64,000 bases of DNA. It comes from Microvirga ossetica (GTDB lineage Bacteria; Pseudomonadota; Alphaproteobacteria; Rhizobiales; Beijerinckiaceae). Below are positions 18,448 to 27,874 of the stretch, one piece after another. Where the stretch lies: positions 169,501 to 233,500 of the forward strand of contig NZ_CP016616.1 of assembly GCF_002741015.1 (NCBI RefSeq), in the 5' to 3' direction. Numbering within the stretch: the stretch's first letter is position 1; every line of letters begins with the position of its first letter. The position numbers and the translations under genes were made by a program. The notes under the pieces are model-generated. The model did no database searches and had not been told where the DNA came from. It was given only the letters and a program-made list of their open reading frames with translations.

Positions 18448-20259
18448 ATGGGCCGCTGGCTTATACGGAAACTGCTGTTTTGTGCTGCCCTCGTCCTGTC
18501 CGGCCACGGCTTCGCTTTCGCCGGGGAAGCGGAGATGCTGCGGCATGGCATCGCGATGCATGGCCAGCCTTCTCTTGCGGCCGATTTCGATCACCTGCCC
18601 TATGCGAATCCGCAGGCCCCGAAGGGCGGGCGAATCACGCTGGCGCTCCAGGGCACTTTCGACAGCCTCAACCCGCTGATCGTGCTAGGCGTCGCGCCGG
18701 ACGTGGTGCCGCGTTACGTGCTCCAGAGCCTGATGATGCGCTCGACCGACGAGCCGTTCACCATCTATGGTCTGGTGGCCCGCTCGATCGAGATGCCGGA
18801 GGATCGGAGTTCGATAACCTTCCATCTCGATCCGCGTGCCCGCTTCTCCGATGGGCACCCGCTGACCGCCGAGGACGTGCGCTTCTCGTTCGAGATGCTG
18901 AAGAAGCACGGCAAGCCGTTTCACCGCTCGAGCTTCGGGCAGGTCAAGGCCGTCGAGATTCTCGATCCGCACCGCATCCGGTTCGACCTGACAGGGTCCA
19001 ATGACCGGGAACTGCCGCTGATCATCGGAACGATGGCGATCTTTCCGGCGCATGCCACGAATCCTGAGACCTTCGACAAGACGTCTCTCGCTCCGCCCAT
19101 CGGCTCCGGCCCCTACGCCTTGACCGAGGTGCGGCCGGGTGAACGCGTGGTGCTGAAGCGCCGCAAGGATTACTGGGGCGAAGATCTGCCGATCACCCGC
19201 GGCCTCTATAACTTCGACGAGATCCGCTACGATTTCTATCGCGATGCCAACAGCTTGTTCGAGGCCTTTAAGGCAGGGCTTTATGACTTCAGGATCGAGG
19301 GCGATCCCGGACAATGGGCGACGGGCTACGACATCCCGGCGGTCAGGAGCGGCCGTATCGTCCGGGAGACCATGACGACCCTGCTGCCCAAGGGAATGAA
19401 CGGCTTCGTCTTCAACACGCGAAAGCCCCTCTTTGCGGACATTCGTGTGCGCGAAGCCCTGACCTATCTGTTCGACTTCGATTGGGTGAACCGGAACCTT
19501 TATTTCAGCCAGCTGACCCGATCGAACAGCTACTTCTCCGGCTCGGACCTCGCTTCCGCCGGCAGGCCCGCGGACGGACGGGAGCATGCCCTGCTCGCTC
19601 CGTTCCCCGATGCCGTCCGTCCGGACATCCTCGACGGCCGTTGGGAGCCTCCGGCAGGCGATGGATCAGGCAGGGACCGGGAGATGGCCCGCCGTGCCCT
19701 TGCCCTGCTGTCTGAGGCCGGCTGGGTGCTCGAGAACGACGTGCTTCGCAAGAAGGGGACCGGTGACGCCTTCGCTTTCGAGATGCTGGCAAATTCGCGC
19801 CAGCAGGAACGGCTCGCGCTCAATTTTTCCCAATCCCTGAGCCGGATCGGCATCCAGGCACGGGTGCGTCTCGTCGACGATGTGCAGTATTGGCGCCGAC
19901 TCGCCCGTTTCGAGTTCGACATGGTGCAGTGGCTCTGGCCGGGGACGCCGTCCCCCGGCAACGAACAACGCAATCGTTGGGGCTCGACTGCGGCGCAAAG
20001 GGGTGGGTCGCTCAACCACGCCGGGATTACCTCACCCGCTGTCGACCGGCTCATCGACGCCCTTCTGGAAGCGAGAAGCCGGGAAGATTTCGTCTCTTCC
20101 GTTCGCGCCCTCGATCGCGCGCTGTTATCAGGCTTCTATGTTGTGCCGCTGTTTTATCTGAAAGATCAATGGCTTGCCTATAGCAGCGAGTTGAGGCGCC
20201 CGGAGAAGACGCCGCTCATGGGCACGAACATCGATACGTGGTGGAAGCAGCAGCCGTAA
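18448..20259 (+). CDS. Peptide-type ABC transporter substrate-binding protein (family 5, YejA-like)
   Basis: Periplasmic binding protein of about 603 residues. The start at 18448 (MGRWLIRKLLFCAALVLSG) gives a clean signal peptide and has GGGAG upstream; an ATG at 18424 is also possible. The SBP_bac_5 fold shows in LPYANPQAPKGGRI, SDGHPLTAEDVRFSFE, GSGPYALTEVRPGERV and the late LSRIGIQARVRLVDD segment. The YANPQAPKGG and GWATGYD-like motifs match the YejA branch, which takes up peptides such as microcin C in Escherichia coli. No permease or ATPase genes accompany it, so it must work with a transporter encoded elsewhere. Confidence 0.87.
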   Translation: MGRWLIRKLLFCAALVLSGHGFAFAGEAEMLRHGIAMHGQPSLAADFDHLPYANPQAPKGGRITLALQGTFDSLNPLIVLGVAPDVVPRYVLQSLMMRSTDEPFTIYGLVARSIEMPEDRSSITFHLDPRARFSDGHPLTAEDVRFSFEMLKKHGKPFHRSSFGQVKAVEILDPHRIRFDLTGSNDRELPLIIGTMAIFPAHATNPETFDKTSLAPPIGSGPYALTEVRPGERVVLKRRKDYWGEDLPITRGLYNFDEIRYDFYRDANSLFEAFKAGLYDFRIEGDPGQWATGYDIPAVRSGRIVRETMTTLLPKGMNGFVFNTRKPLFADIRVREALTYLFDFDWVNRNLYFSQLTRSNSYFSGSDLASAGRPADGREHALLAPFPDAVRPDILDGRWEPPAGDGSGRDREMARRALALLSEAGWVLENDVLRKKGTGDAFAFEMLANSRQQERLALNFSQSLSRIGIQARVRLVDDVQYWRRLARFEFDMVQWLWPGTPSPGNEQRNRWGSTAAQRGGSLNHAGITSPAVDRLIDALLEARSREDFVSSVRALDRALLSGFYVVPLFYLKDQWLAYSSELRRPEKTPLMGTNIDTWWKQQP

Positions 20260-20387
20260 GGGCGGACCCCCGGCCCCGACCTGATATTGTTGAGCTTCCG
20301 TTCATGTAGCGCGTGAAACTAATGCTCTGCTTCGACGTTGGTGAACACCTCCTGTCTCACTGTCGCGTCTTACTGCAGGGTATCGCC

Positions 20388-20732
20388 ATGAACGGAATGC
20401 CGAAGGTCCTCGTCGTCGACAACGGCGAGCGTGCTCCCGATAGCGCTCTATCCGCAGAGCTTGCCGGCATGGGGTACGCGAGCGTCACGACGCCCTTCGA
20501 GGCTGCCGATGATGTCCTGGCCCTGATTCCGAGTCCGGCGGCGGTGGTGCTGCACATGCCGCACCAGGCCGGTTGGGCGGAGCGCCGGCGCTTCCTCGAC
20601 CTCGCCCGCCGTCTGCGCAAGAATTTGGCCGATCGCGACACCCCGGTCATCATCACCGGCGGCATCGCCGGAGCTGCCACCATGCTGCAGAACGAGCTTA
20701 GCGTGCGGGCAGTCGCAGCGCCCGAATTCTAG
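20388..20732 (+). CDS. Degenerate receiver-like protein, hypothetical
   Basis: Cytoplasmic protein of 114 residues from the ATG at 20388. The pattern KVLVVDNGE, then a helix SALSAELAGMGY, a strand AVVLHMP and a later strand TPVIITGG follows the alternating fold of response regulator receivers. However, the acidic pair after strand 1 is reduced to one Asp, the phospho-acceptor position at the end of strand 3 is replaced by LHM, and no conserved Lys is evident. It would therefore be a pseudo-receiver that cannot be phosphorylated in the usual way. The resemblance is judged from secondary pattern only; no close family was recognised. It overlaps the convergent serine hydrolase by four bases. Confidence 0.6.
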   Translation: MNGMPKVLVVDNGERAPDSALSAELAGMGYASVTTPFEAADDVLALIPSPAAVVLHMPHQAGWAERRRFLDLARRLRKNLADRDTPVIITGGIAGAATMLQNELSVRAVAAPEF

Positions 20733-21604
20733 CCCCGCAGGAGCGCGAAGGCCCCTTCTTCCGTCTGAGCCTGATCTTCATCTGTCCTGAAGAAGGCGGC
20801 CGTGCGCGCGCTTCCCATTTTCATATCCCGATAGGCGGCGATAGTACTCCCCGGCCCGCCTCCCGTATGTCCCGCGACCCCGATACCGCCGGTCGTCTCT
20901 CCCGTCATGACGCCGAGCCCGTATCCCGGAATCGCCCAGGGTCGCTCGGGCAAAGGGCCCGGAACCACGAACGGCGTCAGCATTTCCCGCTTCAGATCGG
21001 ACGGCAGCAGGTCACCGCCCAGAAGCCGGTCGAGCAGCAGAGCCGCGTCCTCGACAGGACCCACCAGCAGCCCGTGATAAACCCAGCCGGGATGATATCC
21101 CTCGGCGCTTCCCATGGTCACCGTTTCAAGATCCGCTCTTGTCCGCGCTACGCGGGCGCCTGCGATCCCGAGCGGTTTCAGCACGAGGCGCTGCAAGGCC
21201 TCGCCAAGCTCGGCATCGGCGGTGGCTTCGATCAGCCGAGCGACAAACAGATAGCCGATATTGGAATAGTCCCACCCCTCGCCTGCGGGGTAGCGAAGGC
21301 GGCCGGCATCGAGCCGGTCGAGCAGCTCGGGCACCGGCCAGGGATCATCGCCGCGATCCACGGCCTCATGGTAGGCGCGAAAGCCGCCGTAATTCGTCAG
21401 CCCGGACCGGTGCTGCAGCAGGTGGCGCAGGGTGTAGGGCTTGCCCGGAAGCGGCTTGTCCAAACCGAGCAGTTCGCCGCGCACGAGCGCCAGAGCAGCT
21501 GCGGCAAGAACGGTCTTGGTAAAGCTCCACCAGGGTACGATCCTCCGGGAATCCTGCGCATCGACCACGCGCCCTTCGTCGATCAGGGCCCAGGCTTCGA
21601 CCAT
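20729..21604 (-). CDS. Class C beta-lactamase-fold serine hydrolase
   Basis: Protein of 291 residues of the Beta-lactamase (AmpC-like/EstB) family. Catalytic S27 and K30 lie in WWSFTKT, the YSN element follows in WDYSNIGYLF, and HTGG near the end replaces the KTG box. There is no signal peptide and the active-site Ser is unusually close to the N-terminus, so it is likely a cytoplasmic esterase or peptidase rather than a beta-lactamase. Its ATG shares one base with the mfd stop (TGATG), so translation is coupled to mfd. Substrate unknown. Confidence 0.85.
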   Translation of the reverse strand: MVEAWALIDEGRVVDAQDSRRIVPWWSFTKTVLAAAALALVRGELLGLDKPLPGKPYTLRHLLQHRSGLTNYGGFRAYHEAVDRGDDPWPVPELLDRLDAGRLRYPAGEGWDYSNIGYLFVARLIEATADAELGEALQRLVLKPLGIAGARVARTRADLETVTMGSAEGYHPGWVYHGLLVGPVEDAALLLDRLLGGDLLPSDLKREMLTPFVVPGPLPERPWAIPGYGLGVMTGETTGGIGVAGHTGGGPGSTIAAYRDMKMGSARTAAFFRTDEDQAQTEEGAFALLRG

Positions 21605-24600
21605 CAGGCGGCCTTCTTCTCCGCGATTCGCACGAGACTGCGCAGAATCGTCGCCGAGGCCTTGAGGCGCTCATCCGGCGTTTCGACGTCGCGGACGAAG
21701 ACGATCTTCATGTCCGGACGCACCTTCGCGAAGGAGGCCTGCTCGGTGACGTAGGAGATGAGCCCCGTCGGATTGGCGAAGGAATTGTCGCGGAAGGAGA
21801 CGATGATGCCCTTCGGCCCGCCATCCACCTTCTCCACATTTGCACGGCGGCACAGCACCTTGATCGCCATGATCTTGAGAAGCTGATCGACCTCCGACGG
21901 CACCGGCCCGAACCGGTCGACGAGCTCCGCCCGGAAGGCATCGATCTCCTGGTCCGTCTCGAAGGTCGAAAGCCGCCGATAGAGGCCGAGCCGCAGTTGC
22001 AGGTCGGCGATGTAGCTCTCCGGAATCATGACCGGAGCGCCGACCGCGATGGTGGGCGACCACTGATCCTCCGTCGGCTCCTCGATCCCGGCCTTGAGCT
22101 GCGCCACCGCCTCTTCCAGCATCTGCTGATAAAGCTCGTAACCAACCTCCTTGATGTGGCCGGATTGCTCGTCGCCCAAGAGGTTGCCTGCGCCGCGGAT
22201 GTCGAGATCGTGGGAGGCGAGCTGGAAGCCTGCTCCCAGCGTGTCGAGGGTCTGCAGCACCTTCAGGCGCCGCTCGGCCTGAACCGTCAGCGACTTGTTG
22301 GCCGGCACCGAGAACAGGGCATAGGCGCGGGTCTTGGAACGCCCGACGCGGCCGCGCAGCTGATAGAGCTGCGACAGGCCGAACATGTCGGCGCGATGGA
22401 CGATGAGCGTGTTGGCGGTCGGGATATCGAGGCCGGATTCCACGATGGTGGTGGAGAGAAGGATGTCGTACTTGCCCTCGTAGAAGGCCGTCATGACGTC
22501 CTCGAGCTGGCCCGCCGCCATCTGGCCGTGCGCGACAGCCACCTTCGCCTCCGGCACTTCCTTGTCGAGGAAGGCCTTCACGTCGCCGAGATCGTCGAGG
22601 CGCGGCACCACGTAGAAAGCCTGCCCGCCCCTGTAGCGCTCGCGCAGCAGAGCCTCGCGGATGAGCAGCGGGTCGAACGGCGTGATGAAGGTGCGCACCG
22701 CGAGACGATCCACGGGTGGCGTCGTGATCAGCGACAACTCGCGCACGCCTGTGAGCGCCAGCTGCAGGGTGCGCGGGATCGGCGTCGCCGACAGGGTCAG
22801 CACGTGAACCTCGGCGCGCAGCTCCTTCAGCCGCTCCTTGTGGGAAACGCCGAAATGCTGTTCCTCATCGACAATGATGAGGCCGAGATCCTTGAACTTG
22901 ATCGTCTTGCCGAGCAGGGCATGGGTGCCGATGACGATGTCGACCGACCCGTTCGCCAAGCCCTCCTTGGTCTTCTTCATCTCGGCCGCGGGCACGAAGC
23001 GGGAGGCCTGGGCGATGTTGAGCGGCAGGCCGCGGAAACGGTCGCAGAAGGTCCTGTAATGCTGGCGCGACAGCAGCGTCGTCGGCACCACGACCGCGAC
23101 CTGCTTGCCGCCCATGGCCGCGACGAAAGCGGCACGCAGCGCCACTTCCGTCTTGCCGAAGCCGACATCGCCGCAAACGAGACGATCCATCGGACGTCCT
23201 GAGGCCATGTCGTCGAGCACCGCCTCGATGGCGTTGAGCTGGTCCTCTGTCTCGTCATAGGGGAAGCGCGAGGCGAACTCGTCGTAGAGCCCCTCCGGCG
23301 GCGTCAGGCGCGGAGCGTCCTTGAGGATGCGCGCAGCCGCGATCTTCATGAGCGCGCCTGCCATCTCGCGGATGCGCTGCTTCATGCGCGCCTTGCGCGC
23401 CTGCCAGGCTCCGCCACCGAGCTTGTCGAGCTGGACCTCCGTCTCTTCCGACCCGTAACGGGTCAGAAGCTCGATGTTCTCCACCGGCAGGAACAGGCGG
23501 TCGCCGCCGGCATAATGCAGTTCGAGGCAGTCATGCGGCGCGCCCGCCGCCTCGATGGTCTTCAGCCCCTCGAAGCGCCCGATGCCGTGGTCGACATGCA
23601 CCACGAGATCGCCTGGCGTGAGCGCCGCGACCTCAGTGAGGAAATCCTGCGGCCGCTTGGACTTGCGCTTCTGGCGCACGAGGCGGTCGCCGAGAATATC
23701 CTGCTCGCTGATGACGGCGAGATCTGCGGTCTCGAAACCCGATTCCAATGGCCAGATGCCGACCGGGATTTCGTTTCGCGGATAGGCCAGCGCATCCGAG
23801 AAGCGCGCGATCGGCTTGGTCTGGCGCAGGTCGTGATCCTGCAGCACATGGGACAGCCGCTCGCGCGAGCCTTCGGTCCAGGCGCCGAGCATCACGCGCT
23901 TCTTGGTGGCCTGCAGATCGCGGATATGGCGAATCACCGCTTCGAACACGTTGGCGTTGTCGTCCGCCCTTTCGGCGATGAAGTTGCGGCCCTGGCGCGC
24001 CTCGCAATCGATGACGAGCCGTCCCGGCAATTCGGGGATCGCAAAGGGCGTCAGGCGTGCGAGCGGGAGTTTCGCGGTGCGCTCGGACCATTCCTCCGGC
24101 TTGAAATACAGGGCGTCAGGCGGCAGCGGGCGATAGGGCGCGACGCCTGGCTGGTTCTGCCCCATCGTCTCGCGGCGGGCGTCGTAATAATCCTTCACCT
24201 GGGAGAGGCGCTCGGCGACGGCATCGTCGGCCAGCGTGTCGAACACCACCGGGATGCCGGGTAGGTAGTCGAACAGCGTGTCCAGATGGTCGTGGAAGAG
24301 CGGCATCCAGTGTTCAAGACCGGGATAGCGCCGGCCCTCGCTGATCGCCTCGTAGAGCCGGTCGTCGCGGGTGGGCGCGCCGAAGGCCGCCACATAGGCC
24401 TGCCGAAAGCGCTTGATGCTCTCTGTGGTGAGTTGAACCTCGCTCATGGGCACGAGATCGAGGGAGCGCAGGGTGCCGACCGTGCGCTGGGTCTCCGGAT
24501 CGAAGGCGCGGATCGATTCGAGCGCGTCACCGAAGAAGTCGAGGCGGACCGGATTGGGCAGGCCTGCGGGGAAGAGATCGATGATGCCGCCGCGCACCGC

Positions 24601-25125
24601 ATATTCGCCCGTGTCCCGCACAGTGCCGGTGCGCAGGAAGCCGTTGGCCTCCAGCCAGCCGATCAGCTGGGTCGTATCGACCACGTTGCCGGGCGCGGCC
24701 GAAAAGGTTTCCGCAGCGATGCGGGCCTTCGGCGGCACCCGCTGAACGAGTGCGTTCACCGTGGTCGAGAGGATGCGCGGTTTGTCCTCGGAGGTCTTGG
24801 AGCGGGCGAGCCGGGCCAGGGTCGTCATGCGCTGCGCGGTGATCGCGGTGTTGGGCGACACACGGTCGTACGGCTGGCAATCCCAGGCCGGGAAGGTCAG
24901 GATCTCGATCTCGGGCGCGATGAAGGCGAGGCTGCTGGCGAAGTTCTGCTGCCGCTGCCCGTCGCGCGCCACGTGAACCAGAACGGCAGGGCCCTCCACC
25001 TGTCCGGAGAGGCCGCGCGCGAGATCGGCGACGGCAAGCGCGTCGAAGCCGTCGGGCACCCCGGACAGCGTCAGGCTTTGGCCCTTCTTCAGGGCATCGA
25101 GGGCACGGGTCAGGGCTGGCTTCAT
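21604..25125 (-). CDS. mfd: Transcription-repair coupling factor Mfd
   Basis: Large helicase-like ATPase of 1173 residues that removes RNA polymerase stalled at DNA damage and recruits UvrA. The N-terminal UvrB-like module is followed by the RNA polymerase interaction domain (CarD-like, PGDLVVHVDHGIGRFEG, about residue 503). The SF2 motor has Walker A GDVGFGKTE (about 655), the DEEQHFG box (about 751) and QLRGRVGRSKTRAYA. The TRCF C-terminal domain ends the protein. Length and domain order are normal. The serine hydrolase gene overlaps its stop codon. Confidence 0.97.
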   Translation of the reverse strand: MKPALTRALDALKKGQSLTLSGVPDGFDALAVADLARGLSGQVEGPAVLVHVARDGQRQQNFASSLAFIAPEIEILTFPAWDCQPYDRVSPNTAITAQRMTTLARLARSKTSEDKPRILSTTVNALVQRVPPKARIAAETFSAAPGNVVDTTQLIGWLEANGFLRTGTVRDTGEYAVRGGIIDLFPAGLPNPVRLDFFGDALESIRAFDPETQRTVGTLRSLDLVPMSEVQLTTESIKRFRQAYVAAFGAPTRDDRLYEAISEGRRYPGLEHWMPLFHDHLDTLFDYLPGIPVVFDTLADDAVAERLSQVKDYYDARRETMGQNQPGVAPYRPLPPDALYFKPEEWSERTAKLPLARLTPFAIPELPGRLVIDCEARQGRNFIAERADDNANVFEAVIRHIRDLQATKKRVMLGAWTEGSRERLSHVLQDHDLRQTKPIARFSDALAYPRNEIPVGIWPLESGFETADLAVISEQDILGDRLVRQKRKSKRPQDFLTEVAALTPGDLVVHVDHGIGRFEGLKTIEAAGAPHDCLELHYAGGDRLFLPVENIELLTRYGSEETEVQLDKLGGGAWQARKARMKQRIREMAGALMKIAAARILKDAPRLTPPEGLYDEFASRFPYDETEDQLNAIEAVLDDMASGRPMDRLVCGDVGFGKTEVALRAAFVAAMGGKQVAVVVPTTLLSRQHYRTFCDRFRGLPLNIAQASRFVPAAEMKKTKEGLANGSVDIVIGTHALLGKTIKFKDLGLIIVDEEQHFGVSHKERLKELRAEVHVLTLSATPIPRTLQLALTGVRELSLITTPPVDRLAVRTFITPFDPLLIREALLRERYRGGQAFYVVPRLDDLGDVKAFLDKEVPEAKVAVAHGQMAAGQLEDVMTAFYEGKYDILLSTTIVESGLDIPTANTLIVHRADMFGLSQLYQLRGRVGRSKTRAYALFSVPANKSLTVQAERRLKVLQTLDTLGAGFQLASHDLDIRGAGNLLGDEQSGHIKEVGYELYQQMLEEAVAQLKAGIEEPTEDQWSPTIAVGAPVMIPESYIADLQLRLGLYRRLSTFETDQEIDAFRAELVDRFGPVPSEVDQLLKIMAIKVLCRRANVEKVDGGPKGIIVSFRDNSFANPTGLISYVTEQASFAKVRPDMKIVFVRDVETPDERLKASATILRSLVRIAEKKAA

Positions 25126-25200
25126 AGCGGATTATCGGATCGTAGATAACAAGAACGCGGGCTGGCGGGACCGGTTCGTTGGATGAGGGAAAGGTTTTCG

Positions 25201-25302
25201 CTTGTCATTCCCGGCCGGAGCGCAGCGGAGGGGAAGGGAATCCATACCGCTGTGCCTGATCGTGGATCCCCTTCCCGGCCTACGGCCGCCGGGGATGACA
25301 AG
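25201..25302. repeat. Pair of inverted dispersed palindromes (TGTCATTCC family)
   Basis: CTTGTCATTCCCGGCCGG at the left pairs with CCGCCGGGGATGACAAG at the right; inner GGGAAGGGAATCCA pairs with TGGATCCCCTTCCC. It belongs to the same family as the elements at 15662 and 27811, and lies between mfd and sdhE. Confidence 0.75.
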
Positions 25303-25308
25303 GTGGCG

Positions 25309-25605
25309 TCAGCTGTGGATCGGCGAGGTATGCGTATGAAACACCTTGAGGCGCCGGAACAGGGGCGTGTCGTAGTTCTGCGGCGTTACAATCTCGCCCG
25401 TGATCCAGCCGAGCAGATCCCGGTCGGTCACCTCGATCAGGCGCTCGAACTCGGCGAGATCCTCCTCGGAAAGCTCCCCGATCTCCGCATCGGCGAAACG
25501 GCCCATGATCAGGTCCATCTCCCGCATGCCCCGGTGCCAGGCGCGATACAGGATCTGCCTGCGGCGGGTGTCGAGGCCGGCGCTGCTGCGTGTGGTTCCG
25601 CTCAT
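25309..25605 (-). CDS. sdhE: FAD assembly factor SdhE
   Basis: Small protein of 98 residues (Sdh5/YgfY family) that promotes covalent attachment of FAD to the succinate dehydrogenase flavoprotein. The conserved motif that contacts the flavoprotein is present as RGMREMD (family RGxxE), after RRRQILYRAWH, and the later segment LLGWITGE is typical. The gene is divergent from recG and lies upstream of mfd, separated from it by a palindromic repeat. Confidence 0.93.
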   Translation of the reverse strand: MSGTTRSSAGLDTRRRQILYRAWHRGMREMDLIMGRFADAEIGELSEEDLAEFERLIEVTDRDLLGWITGEIVTPQNYDTPLFRRLKVFHTHTSPIHS

Positions 25606-25693
25606 GGCGTTGCTCCGATCTGATAAGATTGCGTCGCCTCAGGGCGGCTTGGCCGCTATATAACCATCTCCCTTCGACTTGCTACCCAATTGA

Positions 25694-27811
25694 ATGTCAT
25701 TGCGTCCTTCCATTCTCGATCCATTGTTCGCCCCGGCCACCTCCCTGCCCGGCGTGGGGCCGAAGATCGCCCCCCTCCTCGACCGGCTCCTCGGCGAGCC
25801 CGGCAAGCCTGCGCGCGTCGCGGATCTGCTCTTCCACGTCCCGACCAGCGGCATCTCCCGGGAGATGAAGGGCTCGGTGGCCGACGCTCCCGTGGGCGAA
25901 CCCGTGACGCTCTCCGTCACCGTCGTCGCCCACCGTGCTCCACCGCCGGGCCGCCGCGCGCCGTATCGGATCCTCGTGGAGGACGAGACGGGAGACGTGA
26001 CCCTGATCTTCTTCAATGGCCAGAAGGCCCGCCTGGAGAAGGTCCTGCCCGTGGGCGAGCGCCGCTACGTTTCCGGCAAGATCGAATTGTGGGACGGCCG
26101 GCGCCAGATGGTCCATCCCGACCGGATTCTCGACGAGCGTAGCATCGCGGACCTGCCGGCTGTGGAAGCCGTGTACGGCCTCACCGAAGGTCTCTCATCG
26201 CGCATGGTCGGCCGCTATATCGGCGCAGCGCTCGACAAGGTCCCCCACCTGCCCGAATGGCAGGACCAGGCCTGGCTCGGCCGCAACGCCCTGCCCGATT
26301 TCCGGCAGGCGCTCCTCGGCCTCCATAGACCGGACAATGCGGCGCAGCTTTCCGAGGACGCCTTCGCCAAATCGACTCCGCGCAGGCGTCTCGCCTATGA
26401 CGAGCTGCTCGCCTCCCAGCTTGCCCTTGCCCTCGTGCGAAGCCGGATGCGGCGGCTGCCGGGTCGCGTGAATGCCGGCGACGGGCATCTGGTCGAGCGC
26501 CTGAAGCGCGCCCTGCCCTTCGGGCTCACCGCCTCCCAGGTGCAGGCCATCGAGGACATCCGGCGCGACCTCGTCTCCGACAAGAAGATGCTGCGCCTGC
26601 TCCAGGGCGATGTGGGCTCGGGCAAGACGGTGGTGGGCCTGCTCACCATGGCGAGCGCCATCGAGGCCGGCCGTCAGGCCGCCATGATGGCACCGACAGA
26701 AATTCTCGCCCGCCAGCATTACGAGCGTCTCGCTCCCATGGCCGGGCAGGCCGGGCTGACCATCGCCTTATTGACGGGACGCGAGAAGGGCGTCGCGCGG
26801 AGAACCATTCTCGCCGGGCTCGCCGACGGCAGCATCCAGATCGCGGTCGGCACCCATGCCCTGTTCCAGGAGGGCGTCGCGTTCCAGGATCTCGGTGTTG
26901 CGGTGGTGGACGAGCAGCATCGCTTCGGCGTGCACCAGCGCTTGGCCCTCGGCTCGAAGGGCGAGGCTGTCGACATCCTGGTCATGACCGCAACCCCAAT
27001 CCCGCGGACGCTCGCGCTCACCTATTTCGGCGACATGGACGTCTCCGTGCTGAGCGAGAAGCCCGCCGGCCGCAAGCCCATCGGAACCAAGCTCATCTCC
27101 ATCGACCGTCTCGACGAGGTCGTCGGCGGCATAGGACGGGCCATCGCCAACGGCGATCAGGTCTACTGGGTCTGCCCGCTTGTGGGCGAATCGGAATCCA
27201 TCGATCTCGCCGCCGCCGAGGAGCGGTTCGAGATGCTGAAAAGCCTCTTCGGCGATCAGGTCGGCCTCGTGCACGGCAAGATGGCCGGCAAGGACAAGGA
27301 CGCCGCCATGGAGCGATTCTCCGGCGGCGAGACCAAGGTTCTGGTCTCCACCACGGTGATCGAGGTCGGCGTCGACGTGCCGAACGCCACCGTCATGGTG
27401 ATCGAGCATGCCGAGCGCTTCGGCCTCGCGCAGCTCCACCAGCTGCGCGGACGCATCGGGCGCGGCTCGAAATCCTCGACCTGCCTGCTGGTGTACAAGG
27501 GGCCGCTCGGACAGGTTGCCCAGGCCCGGCTCGAAATGATGCGCCAGACCGAGGACGGCTTTCGCATCGCGGAGGAGGATCTGCGCCTGCGGGGCGAAGG
27601 CGAAGTGCTGGGCACCCGCCAATCCGGCACGCCCGGCTTCAAGCTCGCCCGTCTCGAGGCGGATGGCGACCTGCTCGGCGCTGCTCGGGACGACGCCCGC
27701 CTGATCGTGGATCGCGACCCGGATCTCGTGAGCGAGCGTGGTCAGGCGCTAAGGGTGCTGCTCTACCTGTTCGAGCGGGATTCCGCCATCAGGCTGCTGC
27801 GGGCGGGGTAG
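25694..27811 (+). CDS. recG: ATP-dependent DNA helicase RecG
   Basis: Branched-DNA helicase of 705 residues that remodels stalled replication forks and Holliday junctions. The N-terminal wedge domain includes an OB fold (about residues 65-150). SF2 motifs follow: Walker A GDVGSGKTV (about 308), the DEQHRFG box (about 407), TATPIPRTLALT, and the helical hook QLRGRIGRGSKSSTCLLVY. Length is usual. The start at 25694 (MSLRPSILDPLFAP) has no strong ribosome site but matches where similarity should begin. It is convergent with glmS. Confidence 0.96.
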   Translation: MSLRPSILDPLFAPATSLPGVGPKIAPLLDRLLGEPGKPARVADLLFHVPTSGISREMKGSVADAPVGEPVTLSVTVVAHRAPPPGRRAPYRILVEDETGDVTLIFFNGQKARLEKVLPVGERRYVSGKIELWDGRRQMVHPDRILDERSIADLPAVEAVYGLTEGLSSRMVGRYIGAALDKVPHLPEWQDQAWLGRNALPDFRQALLGLHRPDNAAQLSEDAFAKSTPRRRLAYDELLASQLALALVRSRMRRLPGRVNAGDGHLVERLKRALPFGLTASQVQAIEDIRRDLVSDKKMLRLLQGDVGSGKTVVGLLTMASAIEAGRQAAMMAPTEILARQHYERLAPMAGQAGLTIALLTGREKGVARRTILAGLADGSIQIAVGTHALFQEGVAFQDLGVAVVDEQHRFGVHQRLALGSKGEAVDILVMTATPIPRTLALTYFGDMDVSVLSEKPAGRKPIGTKLISIDRLDEVVGGIGRAIANGDQVYWVCPLVGESESIDLAAAEERFEMLKSLFGDQVGLVHGKMAGKDKDAAMERFSGGETKVLVSTTVIEVGVDVPNATVMVIEHAERFGLAQLHQLRGRIGRGSKSSTCLLVYKGPLGQVAQARLEMMRQTEDGFRIAEEDLRLRGEGEVLGTRQSGTPGFKLARLEADGDLLGAARDDARLIVDRDPDLVSERGQALRVLLYLFERDSAIRLLRAG

Positions 27812-27866
27812 CAACGCCCTGTCATTCCGGGGCCGCGCAGCGGAGCCCGGAATGACAGGGCGTTGC
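27811..27866. terminator. Perfect 21-bp inverted repeat between recG and glmS
   Basis: Arms at 27811-27831 and 27846-27866 are exact reverse complements (left arm begins GCAACGCCCTGTCATTCCGG); the loop is 14 bases, GCCGCGCAGCGGAG. It is a short member of the TGTCATTCC repeat family placed exactly between two convergent genes, so it may act as a two-way terminator, although no T-tract follows. Confidence 0.7.
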
Positions 27867-27874
27867 AGTCGAAC

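Noticed and set aside
15662..27866. Repeated palindromes as a possible CRISPR array
   Set aside because: Copies are single and scattered between unrelated genes, with no regular spacers and no cas genes.
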